Shown one piece after another: positions 24,149-31,126 of a stretch of DNA of 64,000 bases. A program made the position numbers and the translations under genes. Every line of letters starts with the position of its first letter. The first letter of the stretch is position 1. Source of the DNA: W-Chloroflexi-9 sp045863195 (GTDB taxonomy: Bacteria > Chloroflexota > Dehalococcoidia > UBA2979); contig BTUI01000013.1 in assembly GCA_045863195.1 (NCBI GenBank), forward strand, positions 27,739-91,738, in the 5' to 3' direction. The notes under the pieces are model-generated. The model had not been told where the DNA came from and did not search any database. It worked only from the letters and a program-made list of their open reading frames with translations.

Positions 24149-24154
24149 AGTGTA
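24149..24154 (-). promoter_or_regulatory. -10 element TACACT upstream of cobT
   Basis: Reads GGGCTACACTGG on the minus strand, 33 nt before the cobT ATG. The leader is far too short for a cobalamin riboswitch. Confidence 0.4.
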
Positions 24155-24236
24155 GCCCGGCACCCCCGGAGCGGCGCGGGACGTGGCCGGACGCGCTAGG
24201 ATTGCTGCCCGTTGCTCGTTGCGCGGTAGGAGTGCC

Positions 24237-25040
24237 GTGAACCACACCCCGGCCGGTGACCCGTACTACCGCGACCACGCGGACGCCTACGACAGGACGA
24301 CGCGTGGCGTCCCGGGCGACGTGGACTGGTATGTGGACCACGCCTGCCGGGCGGACGGCCTCGTGATCGAATTGGGCGTCGGGACGGGGCGGATCGCCAT
24401 CCCGTCCGCGCTGGCGGGGGCGCGGGTCCATGGCGTGGACCTGGAGCCGGCGATGCTGGAGGTGGCGCGCCGGCGGGCGATGGAAGCCCGCGTGCCGGAC
24501 GATCGCCTGACCCTGGCAGAGGGCGACATGCGCTCGTACGCCACCTGGCAGGTGCCCGCCCCGGCGGCGCTGGTAACGATTCCGTTCCGGGCGTTTCTGC
24601 ACAACCTCACCACCGACGATCAGCTGGCGACGCTCCATGCCTGTCGGGAGGCGCTGAGGCCGGATGGCATGCTGGCGCTGAACGTCTTCAACCCGGACCT
24701 CCCGCTGATGGCGCGCTGGATGTCGCGGTCCTCGCGCACCTGGGCACCGTGGGGCGGGGACGGGCAGGCACGCGCGCGGCACGAGTACGCCCCGTCCGGC
24801 CAGACGGTGACGACCCGCCTCCGCGTGGTCGGGCCGGACGGCCGACGGCGGACGACTGAGATCCGGCTGCGCTACGTCTATCGCTATGAGATGGAGCACC
24901 TGCTCGCACGGGCAGGATTCCGCGTGGAGTCGCTCCTCGGCGACTTCGCCGGTACGCCGTTCGGGGAGGGCTCCACGGAGCAGATCTGGACGGCCCGACG
25001 CATTGAGCGCGCGCCCGGGATGTGGACAACAAGTTTGTGA
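24237..25040 (+). CDS. SAM-dependent class I methyltransferase
   Basis: A 267-residue methyltransferase. Motif I is VIELGVGTGRIAIPSA (about residues 41-56), with the acidic motif II in VHGVDLEPAMLEVAR and motif III in ALVTIPFRAFLHN. LRPDGMLALNVFNPDLP follows. The start is GTG with GTAGGAG 4 nt before, and TAGGAT at 24197-24202 is a likely -10 box. The last codons overlap a DnaA-type box (25021-25029). It is divergent from cobT. The substrate is unknown; its position next to cobT does not prove a link. Confidence 0.82.
   Translation: MNHTPAGDPYYRDHADAYDRTTRGVPGDVDWYVDHACRADGLVIELGVGTGRIAIPSALAGARVHGVDLEPAMLEVARRRAMEARVPDDRLTLAEGDMRSYATWQVPAPAALVTIPFRAFLHNLTTDDQLATLHACREALRPDGMLALNVFNPDLPLMARWMSRSSRTWAPWGGDGQARARHEYAPSGQTVTTRLRVVGPDGRRRTTEIRLRYVYRYEMEHLLARAGFRVESLLGDFAGTPFGEGSTEQIWTARRIERAPGMWTTSL
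25021..25029 (-). promoter_or_regulatory. DnaA-type box upstream of the riboswitch promoter
   Basis: TTGTCCACA on the minus strand, the same 9-mer as in the lexA leader. It lies 30 nt before the -35 box of the next promoter, within the end of the methyltransferase gene. Confidence 0.35.
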
Positions 25041-25058
25041 CGGACAGCACGAAAAGGG

Positions 25059-25086
25059 TTGACAGGCGGATCGTGATGGTTATGCT
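25059..25086 (+). promoter_or_regulatory. Sigma-70-type promoter of the riboswitch transcript
   Basis: A perfect -35 TTGACA (25059-25064) and a -10 TATGCT (25081-25086) separated by 16 nt. This is the best-formed two-box promoter in the window. Transcription would start near 25093, inside a short dyad (CTTGT and ACAAG, 25087-25100), and produce a leader of about 240 nt. Confidence 0.65.
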
Positions 25087-25145
25087 CTTGTTGTCACAAG
25101 CACGAAATCCACACAAACGTGATAGGACGCTTCGTGCCGTGTGAC

Positions 25146-25264
25146 CTGCCAAATCGCCGTGCTCTCAGGGGCGGCGACCGGGGGACCCAACGACTGGGGT
25201 GAATCCTCTTCGGAGGACGGGCGTACTGAACCGGCCCGAACCCGACAGCTAACCTCGGAGGCAG
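25146..25264 (+). promoter_or_regulatory. c-di-AMP riboswitch (ydaO/yuaA type)
   Basis: The conserved blocks of the ydaO/yuaA aptamer are present in order: GGGGGACCCA (25180-25189), GGGGTGAATC (25196-25205), a UUCG-capped hairpin (CCTC/GAGG, 25205-25216), and CCGAACCCGACAGCTAACCTC (25236-25255, written in part as CCCGACAGCT then AACCTC). A closing P1 stem pairs CTGCC (25146-25150) with GGCAG (25260-25264), and TCGCCG pairs with CGGCGA (25154-25159 and 25172-25177). This class binds cyclic di-AMP, usually to turn genes off. Downstream, CGGTC/GACCG (25268-25282) and CCGGC/GCCGG (25280-25294) overlap and are mutually exclusive, a possible expression platform. The target is the small zinc-ribbon gene, followed perhaps by the ABM-like gene. 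Confidence 0.85.
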
Positions 25265-25331
25265 TCTCGGTCAGCCCGACCGGCGGGATGCCGGATGCGA
25301 GCGAAACCGTTTGAAGTGAAGGAGGGCTGCC

Positions 25332-25544
25332 ATGATCGTGAGCGCCCCGCCGAAGAAGTGCCCCCGCTGCCAGGGCCTGATGATCATCGAGGACGACTGG
25401 TACGGCCAGTTCGGCACGTGCGTGGCCTGTGGCTACGTCCACGAGGCCCAGCGCTGCGACCCGAAGGACCTCGAAGAGGAGGAGCGCCTGGCCGCCGGCA
25501 AGCAGCGCCGCCGCCAGCCGTCTCACGGCAAGCTCCGCCTGTAG
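25332..25544 (+). CDS. Small zinc-ribbon protein under riboswitch control
   Basis: A 70-residue protein. A four-Cys zinc ribbon is formed by C10-P-R-C13 and C30-V-A-C33, with one extra Cys at 42. The C-terminal third is highly charged (DPKDLEEEERL then KQRRRQ), likely a flexible nucleic-acid- or protein-binding tail. GGAGG lies 6 nt before the ATG. It is the first gene after the c-di-AMP riboswitch, an unexpected target, since known targets are mostly cell-wall hydrolases and K+ or osmolyte transporters. No function is known to me; a regulatory role is inferred only from the layout. Confidence 0.8.
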   Translation: MIVSAPPKKCPRCQGLMIIEDDWYGQFGTCVACGYVHEAQRCDPKDLEEEERLAAGKQRRRQPSHGKLRL

Positions 25545-25570
25545 TCCTCGTCACCGAGGCACACCACATC

Positions 25571-25595
25571 GGCGCCGCCGGGATCCGGCGGCGCC
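25571..25595 (+). terminator. Hairpin after the zinc-ribbon gene
   Basis: A perfect 11-bp stem (GGCGCCGCCGG with CCGGCGGCGCC) around GAT. There is no clear T run, so it may be a weak or Rho-assisted terminator or a 3' stabiliser. Confidence 0.5.
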
Positions 25596-25674
25596 GTTGG
25601 CGTGCCCGCGTACGGGCACTATGCTCCCGTCCACGTACCAGTCCGGGTGATCACCCGTCAGGAAAGAGGTCTCG

Positions 25675-25983
25675 ATGCCGTACGTCCGTGTTACCACGAT
25701 GATCGCGCGCACCGGGCAGGAGGCGCGGCTCGAGAAGACCATGCGCGAGCTGTCCGCCTTCTATGCGTCCCAGCCGGGCTACATCCACGGGTACATGCTG
25801 TCCCCGCACCACGACGCGCAGCCGCGCCGCTACGGCCGCATTGGCGTCTGGGAGAAGGAAGAGAACGCCACGCACGCCGCCCAGCTGGACCACGCGCTCG
25901 CGCTGCGCTCCGAGCTGCTTCGCATCATCGTGGAGGAGCTCCACGACGAGTACTCCTTCATCGGTGACGCGGACGTCAAGTAG
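25675..25983 (+). CDS. Dimeric alpha-beta barrel (ABM-like) protein
   Basis: A 102-residue protein with the pattern of the antibiotic-biosynthesis-monooxygenase/ferredoxin-like dimeric barrel. It has VRVTTMIARTGQEARLEKTMREL (strand-helix), ASQPGYIHGYMLSPH (strand), RYGRIGVWEKEENATHAA (strand-helix) and a C-terminal helix-strand. Members include heme-degrading, quinol-oxidising and purely structural proteins; no catalytic residue is diagnostic. GAAAGAGG lies about 8 nt before the ATG. It lies 130 nt after the zinc-ribbon gene, past a hairpin, and has its own terminator. Confidence 0.7.
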   Translation: MPYVRVTTMIARTGQEARLEKTMRELSAFYASQPGYIHGYMLSPHHDAQPRRYGRIGVWEKEENATHAAQLDHALALRSELLRIIVEELHDEYSFIGDADVK

Positions 25984-26003
25984 CGTCTCCCGCCGTCCGT
26001 CAT

Positions 26004-26039
26004 CCGGGGTGCCGGCGCCGGTTGTCGGTGGCACCCCGG
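26004..26039 (+). terminator. Terminator hairpin after the ABM-like gene
   Basis: CCGGGGTGCC (26004-26013) pairs perfectly with GGCACCCCGG (26030-26039). The 16-nt loop can fold further. It separates the ABM-like gene from the flagellar-region regulator. Confidence 0.65.
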
Positions 26040-26067
26040 ATGGATACGGATTCTCCACCCCGGAAGT

Positions 26068-26097
26068 AGGGGTTTCCCTCATAGGGAGCCCTTAGGG
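26068..26097. promoter_or_regulatory. Cluster of AGGG/CCCT dyads, candidate operator
   Basis: Three linked dyads lie here: AGGG-GTTT-CCCT (26068-26079), TCCCT-CAT-AGGGA (26075-26087) and CCCT-T-AGGG (26089-26097). They are 64 nt before the start of the NarL-type regulator, an arrangement typical of LuxR/NarL-family operators. Looser half-sites of the same kind (CCCT at 27441-27444, AGGG at 27452-27455) occur before flbD. Confidence 0.5.
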
Positions 26098-26160
26098 CCA
26101 TCCGTAGCATCCATGGCGAGGCGTACAGGTACGCTGAATCCCGCCACCGTGGAGGCCCTG

Positions 26161-26913
26161 ATGAACGACCGCCTGTCTGCCCCCATCGTCCGCACTCGAC
26201 CCACCACGCGGACCGGGCAGCGCATCCGCCTTCTGGTTGCAGACGACCACGCGCTCCTGCGCCAGGCCCTCCGCATGCTCCTGGAGTCGCAGGACGGCCT
26301 GGAGGTCATCGGCGAGGCGACGAACGGGTGCGACGCGGTGGAGCAGGCCGAGCGCCTGATGCCGGACGTGATCCTGATGGACATGGTGATGCCCGGCCTC
26401 AACGGCATCGAGGCGACGCGCCAGATCCTGAAGCGCGCCCCCGGTTGCCGCATCCTGATCCTCACCGCTTACCTGGAGGACGAGCGGCTGCTGCAGGCGC
26501 TCCGCGCGGGCGCCGCCGGCTACGTGGTGAAGAACTCCGACATGGAGGAGCTCCTCCTCGCCATCCAGTCCGTCTATCGCGGCAACACCTACTTCTCCAC
26601 CAGCGTCTCGGACGAGATCTCGGTGAACGAGGTGCTGATGCAGGCGAAGCAGACCGAAGGCAAGGCTGGCTACGACCTGCTGACCCCGCGCGAACGTGAA
26701 GTGCTGCAGTTGATCGCGGAGGGCCTCTCCAACCAGGCGATCGCGGACGAACTCGTGATCAGCGTGAAGACGGTGGAGGCGCACCGCGCCCACATCATGA
26801 CGAAGCTGCACGCGAAGAACCGCACGGACCTGATCCGCTACGCGATCAAGCGCGGCCTGGTGGGTCTGGACACCGGCGACGCCGGCGACACCTCCGCCCG
26901 CGCGGCCGTCTAG
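26161..26913 (+). CDS. NarL/LuxR-family response regulator
   Basis: A 250-residue two-domain regulator. The receiver (residues about 22-140) has D28-D29, the phospho-acceptor D74 (LMDMVMPG), T102 and K124. The C-terminal LuxR helix-turn-helix is at about 188-235 (LTPREREVLQLIAEGLSNQAIADELVISV). I chose the second ATG because GGAGG sits 6 nt before it; the first (26113) has no ribosome site. No kinase gene is adjacent. It heads the flagellar region, so control of flagellar genes is likely but inferred. A cluster of AGGG/CCCT dyads upstream may be its own operator. Confidence 0.9.
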   Translation: MNDRLSAPIVRTRPTTRTGQRIRLLVADDHALLRQALRMLLESQDGLEVIGEATNGCDAVEQAERLMPDVILMDMVMPGLNGIEATRQILKRAPGCRILILTAYLEDERLLQALRAGAAGYVVKNSDMEELLLAIQSVYRGNTYFSTSVSDEISVNEVLMQAKQTEGKAGYDLLTPREREVLQLIAEGLSNQAIADELVISVKTVEAHRAHIMTKLHAKNRTDLIRYAIKRGLVGLDTGDAGDTSARAAV

Positions 26914-26960
26914 CGATACCGGTTGCTCTGATTCCGACCGTAAAGCATCGGTTGCGGCCG

Positions 26961-26986
26961 ATCCCAGCCGGGTGTCGGTCTGGGAT
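26961..26986. promoter_or_regulatory. Inverted repeat before the CheY-like gene
   Basis: ATCCCA (26961-26966) and TGGGAT (26981-26986) are separated by 14 nt, ending 12 nt before the GTG start. It could be an operator overlapping the promoter. Confidence 0.35.
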
Positions 26987-26998
26987 GATCGCGCCACT

Positions 26999-27400
26999 GT
27001 GACCACCTCCGACCCCACCCCGGCGTTGTCCGTCCTCGTGGTCGAGGACGAGGCGAGCGTGCGCTCTATGCTCGCGCTCGCGATCCGGTCGGCGGGCTTC
27101 CGGGTGCACCTTGCCGTGGACGGCCAGGACGCCGCCGAACAACTCGCCGCGGGCCTTGAGGTCGACGTGCTGCTGATGGACGTGCGGATGCCGCGCATGG
27201 GCGGCGTGGAACTGCTCCTGCACCTCCGCGCGCAGCCCGCCTTCGCCACGCTCCCCGTCATCGCCATGTCCGCGTACAGCGACGAACTGCAGGAGCAGGA
27301 GGTGCGCGCTGCCGGCGCGAACGCATTCCTGCCGAAGCCGTTCACCGTCGCCGACCTCCGCGCAGCCCTCGAGACGGTCGTCGGTCCCGCCGCGGAGTAA
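26999..27400 (+). CDS. Single-domain response regulator (CheY-like)
   Basis: A receiver-only protein of 133 residues with E16-D17 (VVEDEAS), phospho-acceptor D61 (LLMDVRMPRMGG), S91 in place of the usual Thr/Ser switch, and K113 (LPKPF). There is no output domain. I chose the GTG at 26999; the GTG at 26972 adds nine residues without family similarity. Neither has a good ribosome site. It may act on the flagellar motor (the FliM below has a CheY-binding N-terminus) or in a phosphorelay. There are no che genes in the window. Confidence 0.85.
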   Translation: MTTSDPTPALSVLVVEDEASVRSMLALAIRSAGFRVHLAVDGQDAAEQLAAGLEVDVLLMDVRMPRMGGVELLLHLRAQPAFATLPVIAMSAYSDELQEQEVRAAGANAFLPKPFTVADLRAALETVVGPAAE

Positions 27401-27548
27401 CGTGGCGCGTTCGCCGGAGGCGTGCGCAGACCTACGGGTTCCCTGAGGCGGAGGGTCGGGTAGTCCCCGATACGGAAGCCGCGCTCCCCGCCGAACAATG
27501 GTCTCCGACGCCGGCGCGCCCTGCGCTGCGCGCGTCACGGAGGCCGCC

Positions 27549-27776
27549 ATGATCCGCGTCACCCGCCTGGACCGCAGCCAGTTCTACCTGAACGCGGAAC
27601 TCATCCAGTCCGTGGAGAGCACCCCGGACACGCACATCGTGCTGATGAACGGCCACTCCTACGTGGTGACGGAGCCGGACACCGAGGTCGTGGAGATGGT
27701 GCTGGCGTACCGCCGCGCGGCGTACGGCGGCGTCCCCCGGCCGCAACTCGCGTTCGTGTCGGGTGAGGCGGAGTAA
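27549..27776 (+). CDS. flbD: Flagellar protein FlbD (SwrD family)
   Basis: A 75-residue protein starting MIRVTRLDRSQFYLNAELIQ, the hallmark of FlbD/SwrD, followed by SVESTPDTHIVLMNG and VVTEPDTEVVEMVLAYRR. In Bacillus the orthologue SwrD raises stator torque and sits next to mot/fli genes, as here. The ATG has GGAGG 5 nt upstream; the longer frame (27498) has no such support. It starts the continuous flagellar transcript, 3 nt before motA. Confidence 0.92.
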   Translation: MIRVTRLDRSQFYLNAELIQSVESTPDTHIVLMNGHSYVVTEPDTEVVEMVLAYRRAAYGGVPRPQLAFVSGEAE

Positions 27777-27779
27777 GGC

Positions 27780-28592
27780 ATGGGCGCGACCACCATCGCG
27801 GGACTCGTCATCGCCGCCATCGGCATCATCGGCGGCTTCATCATCGAAGGCGGCTCGGTCGCGTCGCTGATCAACCTGCCCGGATTCATGATCGTGATCG
27901 TCGGCACGCTCGGCGCCACGGTCGCCTCGTTCCCGCCCGCGCTCGTGAAGAGCATCCCCGGCTCCTACATGCGCGCCCTGAAGGGCAGCGGCGGCGTGGA
28001 GCCGGCGGAGATGGCGGAGCGCCTGGTGCACATGGCGGACAAAGCGCGCCGCGAAGGCCTGCTGTCGCTGGAGGAGGACGCCCAGACCGTGGGCGACGAC
28101 TTCGCGAAGAAGGGCCTGATGCTGATGATCGACGGCACGGACGCGGAGGCGTTGAAGTCGATCCTCGAGATTGAGATCGACGGCGCGGTCGCGCGCGAAG
28201 CGGAGAAGGCGGAAGTCTTCAAGGCCGGCTCCGGCTTTGCCCCGACCCTGGGCGTGCTCGGCGCCGTCATGGGACTGATCACGGTCCTCGGCGGCCTCGG
28301 TGGCGACGTCGCCTCGCTGGGCCACGGTATCGCCGTCGCCTTCGTCGCGACGTTCTACGGCGTGGGCGTGGCGAACGTGCTGCTGCTGCCGATGGCGATG
28401 AAGCTGAAGGCGATCGCGGCGGAGGAGCGCCTCACGCGCGAGATGATCCTGGAGGGCGTCCTCTCCATCCAGGCCGGCGACAACCCGCGCATCGTGCGCG
28501 AGAAGTTGCAGTCCTACCTCGCCCCGGAGCACCGCACCGCCGAGGAAGACGAGAGCGGCTCCGCCACCATCTCCGCGCGGCAGGCCGCATGA
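27780..28592 (+). CDS. motA: Flagellar motor stator protein MotA
   Basis: A 270-residue inner-membrane protein with four hydrophobic segments. Typical blocks are IAAIGIIGGFIIEGGSVASLINLPGFMIVIVGTLG, the cytoplasmic loop with MAERLVHMADKARREGLLSLE, and LGVLGAVMGLITVLGGLGG followed by GIAVAFVATFYGVGVANVLLLP (each quoted in pieces under twenty residues when read by segment). With MotB it forms the ion channel that drives rotation. The stop overlaps the motB ATG by 4 nt. Whether H+ or Na+ is used cannot be read from the sequence. Confidence 0.95.
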   Translation: MGATTIAGLVIAAIGIIGGFIIEGGSVASLINLPGFMIVIVGTLGATVASFPPALVKSIPGSYMRALKGSGGVEPAEMAERLVHMADKARREGLLSLEEDAQTVGDDFAKKGLMLMIDGTDAEALKSILEIEIDGAVAREAEKAEVFKAGSGFAPTLGVLGAVMGLITVLGGLGGDVASLGHGIAVAFVATFYGVGVANVLLLPMAMKLKAIAAEERLTREMILEGVLSIQAGDNPRIVREKLQSYLAPEHRTAEEDESGSATISARQAA

Positions 28593-29344
28593 GCCGCAAG
28601 CACGCAGCCCACGAAGAACACCCGGATGAGCGGTGGGTCATCTCCTACGCGGACCTGGTCACGCTGCTCTTCGGCTTCTTCATCATCCTCTACGCCACGG
28701 CCGATGCGAACGAAGTCAAGATGGAGGCGCTCGCCCGCGGCCTCTCGGACGCGTTCAACGTCTCCGTCAAGGAAGGCGCGACCGGCGGCTCCATCTTCGA
28801 TGGCGGCACAGGCATCATCCCCGAGCGCAACGAGGCCGGCTCGCTCGATGTCGACCTCGACCTCGTCCAGCGCATCATCGAGGAGCGCTCCGCGCAGGCC
28901 GGCGGGACCGGCCAGATCAAGGTCTCGCGCGAGGAAGACAGCATTGTCATCCGCCTTGCCGACAACCTGGTCTTCCCATCTGCCAGCGCCGACATCCGGC
29001 CCGAGGCGCGCGCACTCCTCGCGATCGTCGCGCAGGCGCTGAACAGCACCGGCAACGAGGTCCGCGTGGAGGGCCACACGGACAACATCCCGCTGGTGAC
29101 GGAGAAGTACCCGTCCAACTGGGAACTCTCCTCCGCCCGCGCGACCGCCGTCCTCCGCCTGCTCACCGAAGACCTCGGCGTGTCGTCGTCGCGCGTGTTC
29201 GCGGCGGGGTACGCCGAGTTCCGGCCGATCGCGGACAACCGCACGGCCGAAGGGCGCGCGCTGAACCGTCGCGCCGACATCGTGATCCTCTACCCGCCCG
29301 CCCGGATCGCGGGCGCGGGTGCAGCGACCGGGAGCAACGAATGA
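28589..29344 (+). CDS. motB: Flagellar motor stator protein MotB
   Basis: A 251-residue protein with one N-terminal membrane helix. It contains the ion-binding Asp in WVISYADLVTLLFGFFIILY (Asp about residue 22) and a C-terminal OmpA-type peptidoglycan-binding domain (VEGHTDNIPLV, SSARATAVLRLL, NRRADIVIL). It anchors the stator to the cell wall. It overlaps motA upstream and fliL downstream (ATGA each time), so the three are translationally coupled. Confidence 0.95.
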   Translation: MSRKHAAHEEHPDERWVISYADLVTLLFGFFIILYATADANEVKMEALARGLSDAFNVSVKEGATGGSIFDGGTGIIPERNEAGSLDVDLDLVQRIIEERSAQAGGTGQIKVSREEDSIVIRLADNLVFPSASADIRPEARALLAIVAQALNSTGNEVRVEGHTDNIPLVTEKYPSNWELSSARATAVLRLLTEDLGVSSSRVFAAGYAEFRPIADNRTAEGRALNRRADIVILYPPARIAGAGAATGSNE

Positions 29345-29967
29345 GCAAGCCGATCCTGCTCGCCGTCGGTGGCGCCGTTGCAGGCGTCGCGGTGGCCTTC
29401 GGGCTGTTCACTTTCATGATGGGCGGCTCGGAGGCATCCGGGCCGCCGCCGGTGCCGACGGTCGTGAGCGTGCCGGGCAAGCTCGGCCCGCACATCACCC
29501 TGGCCGACCGCGTCTTCAACCTGCGGACCGATGGTGGATCGCAGGTCTACCTGAAGCTGCAGACCGTGGTGGAGTTCGAGACCACGGACGGCCGCTGGCA
29601 GCACGTCCTGACCGGCTGCGGTACCGCGCCGCATGCGGCCGTACCCGGCCTGCCCGGACCGCGCATGGTTTCCGCCGTGCCCGGGGATGCTGCGGCGGAA
29701 TCGTCCGCGGTTGCGGTTCCGTCGGAAGACCCGTGTGAAGCCGAATACAAGCACCTCATGGACGAGTTTGAACGCGAGATCGGCACCGGTCGCCAGCTGA
29801 TGGAGGACGTGGTCACGTCCATCGTCACCGGACACACCGCTGCGGAACTCAGCACGCCGGAGGGCAAAGAGGCGCTGAAGGCGGAGATCCTCCACGCCGT
29901 GGACGAGATCTTCCACGGTCACCCGCCGGTCACGCGGGTGCTCTTCCTCAACTTCATCACGCAGTAG
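29341..29967 (+). CDS. fliL: Flagellar basal body-associated protein FliL
   Basis: A 208-residue protein with one N-terminal membrane helix (about residues 5-27) and a periplasmic-side domain of FliL type: LADRVFNLRTDGGSQVYLKLQTVVEFE, then a C-terminal KAEILHAVDEIFHGHPPVTRVLFLNFITQ (each read as separate blocks). FliL rings support the stators. A middle insertion of about 40 residues (roughly 98-138), rich in Pro/Ala and with two Cys, makes it longer than usual (150-180). It overlaps motB and is followed by fliM. Confidence 0.88.
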   Translation: MSKPILLAVGGAVAGVAVAFGLFTFMMGGSEASGPPPVPTVVSVPGKLGPHITLADRVFNLRTDGGSQVYLKLQTVVEFETTDGRWQHVLTGCGTAPHAAVPGLPGPRMVSAVPGDAAAESSAVAVPSEDPCEAEYKHLMDEFEREIGTGRQLMEDVVTSIVTGHTAAELSTPEGKEALKAEILHAVDEIFHGHPPVTRVLFLNFITQ

Positions 29968-29988
29968 GCAGCGGCAGGAGTCACCGCC

Positions 29989-31104
29989 ATGGCGGAACAG
30001 GGTGCCCTCTCCCGCTGGGAGATCGAAGCGCTGCTCAAGGGAATCCCGGCGGACGCCGTGGATGAGGAAGAAGAGGCCGCCCCCGCGCGGCCCCAGGAGC
30101 GCTCGCTCAGCCGTGTCATCAAGGCATACGACTTCCGCCGACCGGACAAGTTCTCGAAGGAGCAGTGGGCCACCCTGCAGTCCATGCACGAGCACTTTGC
30201 GCGGATGCTCGGCGCGCAGTTCTCCTCCCGCCTCCGCACCCTCGTCACCATCCGCCTGTCGAGCATTGACCAGGGCCTCTACGAGGAGTGGCAGAGCCAG
30301 GTCGCCAACCCGACGGTCTGCTACGTCCTCTCCATGGCGCCGCTCTCCGGCAACCTCGTGGTCGAGTTCAACATGGACATCGCCGCGGAGGTCGTGGACC
30401 GGCTGCTGGGCGGGACCGGAGCCCTCGTCGACAGGTCGCGCGAACTCGGCGAGGTCGAACTCGGACTGCTGCGCTCCTTCTCGCGCACCGTCACCGGTGG
30501 ACTGCAGGAGATGTGGTCGAACGCGCGCCCGGTGGAGCCGGCGCTGCAGGACCTCGGCCAGGACGCCAGCCTCATCCAGGTCGCCGCGCCGACGGACGTG
30601 GTGCTGACCGCGTTCTTCGAGGTCAGCGTGGCCGGCCACATGGGCGCGATGTCGATCTGCGTCCCGTACACGGTGATCGAGCCGATCGCCCCCGCGCTGT
30701 CGGCGCAGGTGTGGATCGCGTCCTCCCACCGCCAGGCGTTGACGGACGACGAGCGGCGCACGATGGAGCACCTGCTCGGCCGCTCGCGGCTGGATGTTTC
30801 CGTACGCCTCGGCGGCGTCGACCTGCCGGCGCGCTCGATCATCGACATCCACGAGGGCGACACGTTCATCCTCGACACGCGGCTCGGGCGTCCGCTGGAC
30901 GTGCTGGTCGGGGAGCACGTCCGCTTCCGCGGGCTGCCCGGCGTGTCCGGCAACCACGTGGGCGTCCAGGTCTCTGAGGTCGTCTCGGAGGAGACGTTCG
31001 GCTTCACCGGCCGCAAGCCGATCGACCTCGCCACCGCGCTCACGACCCCCACCCTGCAGCCCCCGACGCTGACGCCGCCCGCCGGCGACGTCGCCGCCCA
31101 GTAG
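29989..31104 (+). CDS. fliM: Flagellar motor switch protein FliM
   Basis: A 371-residue C-ring protein. The N-terminal LSRWEIEALLKGI matches the CheY-P-binding 'LSQ.EIDALL' peptide. The middle CheC-like domain has YDFRRPDKFSKEQ and SMAPLSGNLVVEFNMDIA, and a C-terminal SpoA domain follows (about residues 280-345: LDVSVRLGGVDLPARSIIDI, EGDTFILDTRLGRPLDVLV). It sets rotation direction through FliG and FliN. It lies between fliL and the FliN/FliY-like gene. Confidence 0.95.
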   Translation: MAEQGALSRWEIEALLKGIPADAVDEEEEAAPARPQERSLSRVIKAYDFRRPDKFSKEQWATLQSMHEHFARMLGAQFSSRLRTLVTIRLSSIDQGLYEEWQSQVANPTVCYVLSMAPLSGNLVVEFNMDIAAEVVDRLLGGTGALVDRSRELGEVELGLLRSFSRTVTGGLQEMWSNARPVEPALQDLGQDASLIQVAAPTDVVLTAFFEVSVAGHMGAMSICVPYTVIEPIAPALSAQVWIASSHRQALTDDERRTMEHLLGRSRLDVSVRLGGVDLPARSIIDIHEGDTFILDTRLGRPLDVLVGEHVRFRGLPGVSGNHVGVQVSEVVSEETFGFTGRKPIDLATALTTPTLQPPTLTPPAGDVAAQ

Positions 31105-31126
31105 TTCGTTTCGACGGAGGATCACC

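Noticed and set aside
24116..24236. Cobalamin riboswitch before cobT
   Set aside because: The TACACT promoter leaves only about 30 nt of leader and there is no B12 box.
22245..24899. A long minus-strand frame joining cobS to upstream DNA
   Set aside because: Only its C-terminal part is CobS; the rest is out of frame with cobT and lacks family similarity. I used the GTG at 23018.
26941..26964. Sigma-28 promoter (TAAA ... GCCGAT) before the CheY-like gene
   Set aside because: The spacing is 12 nt, while the known consensus needs about 15; sequence beyond the cores does not help.
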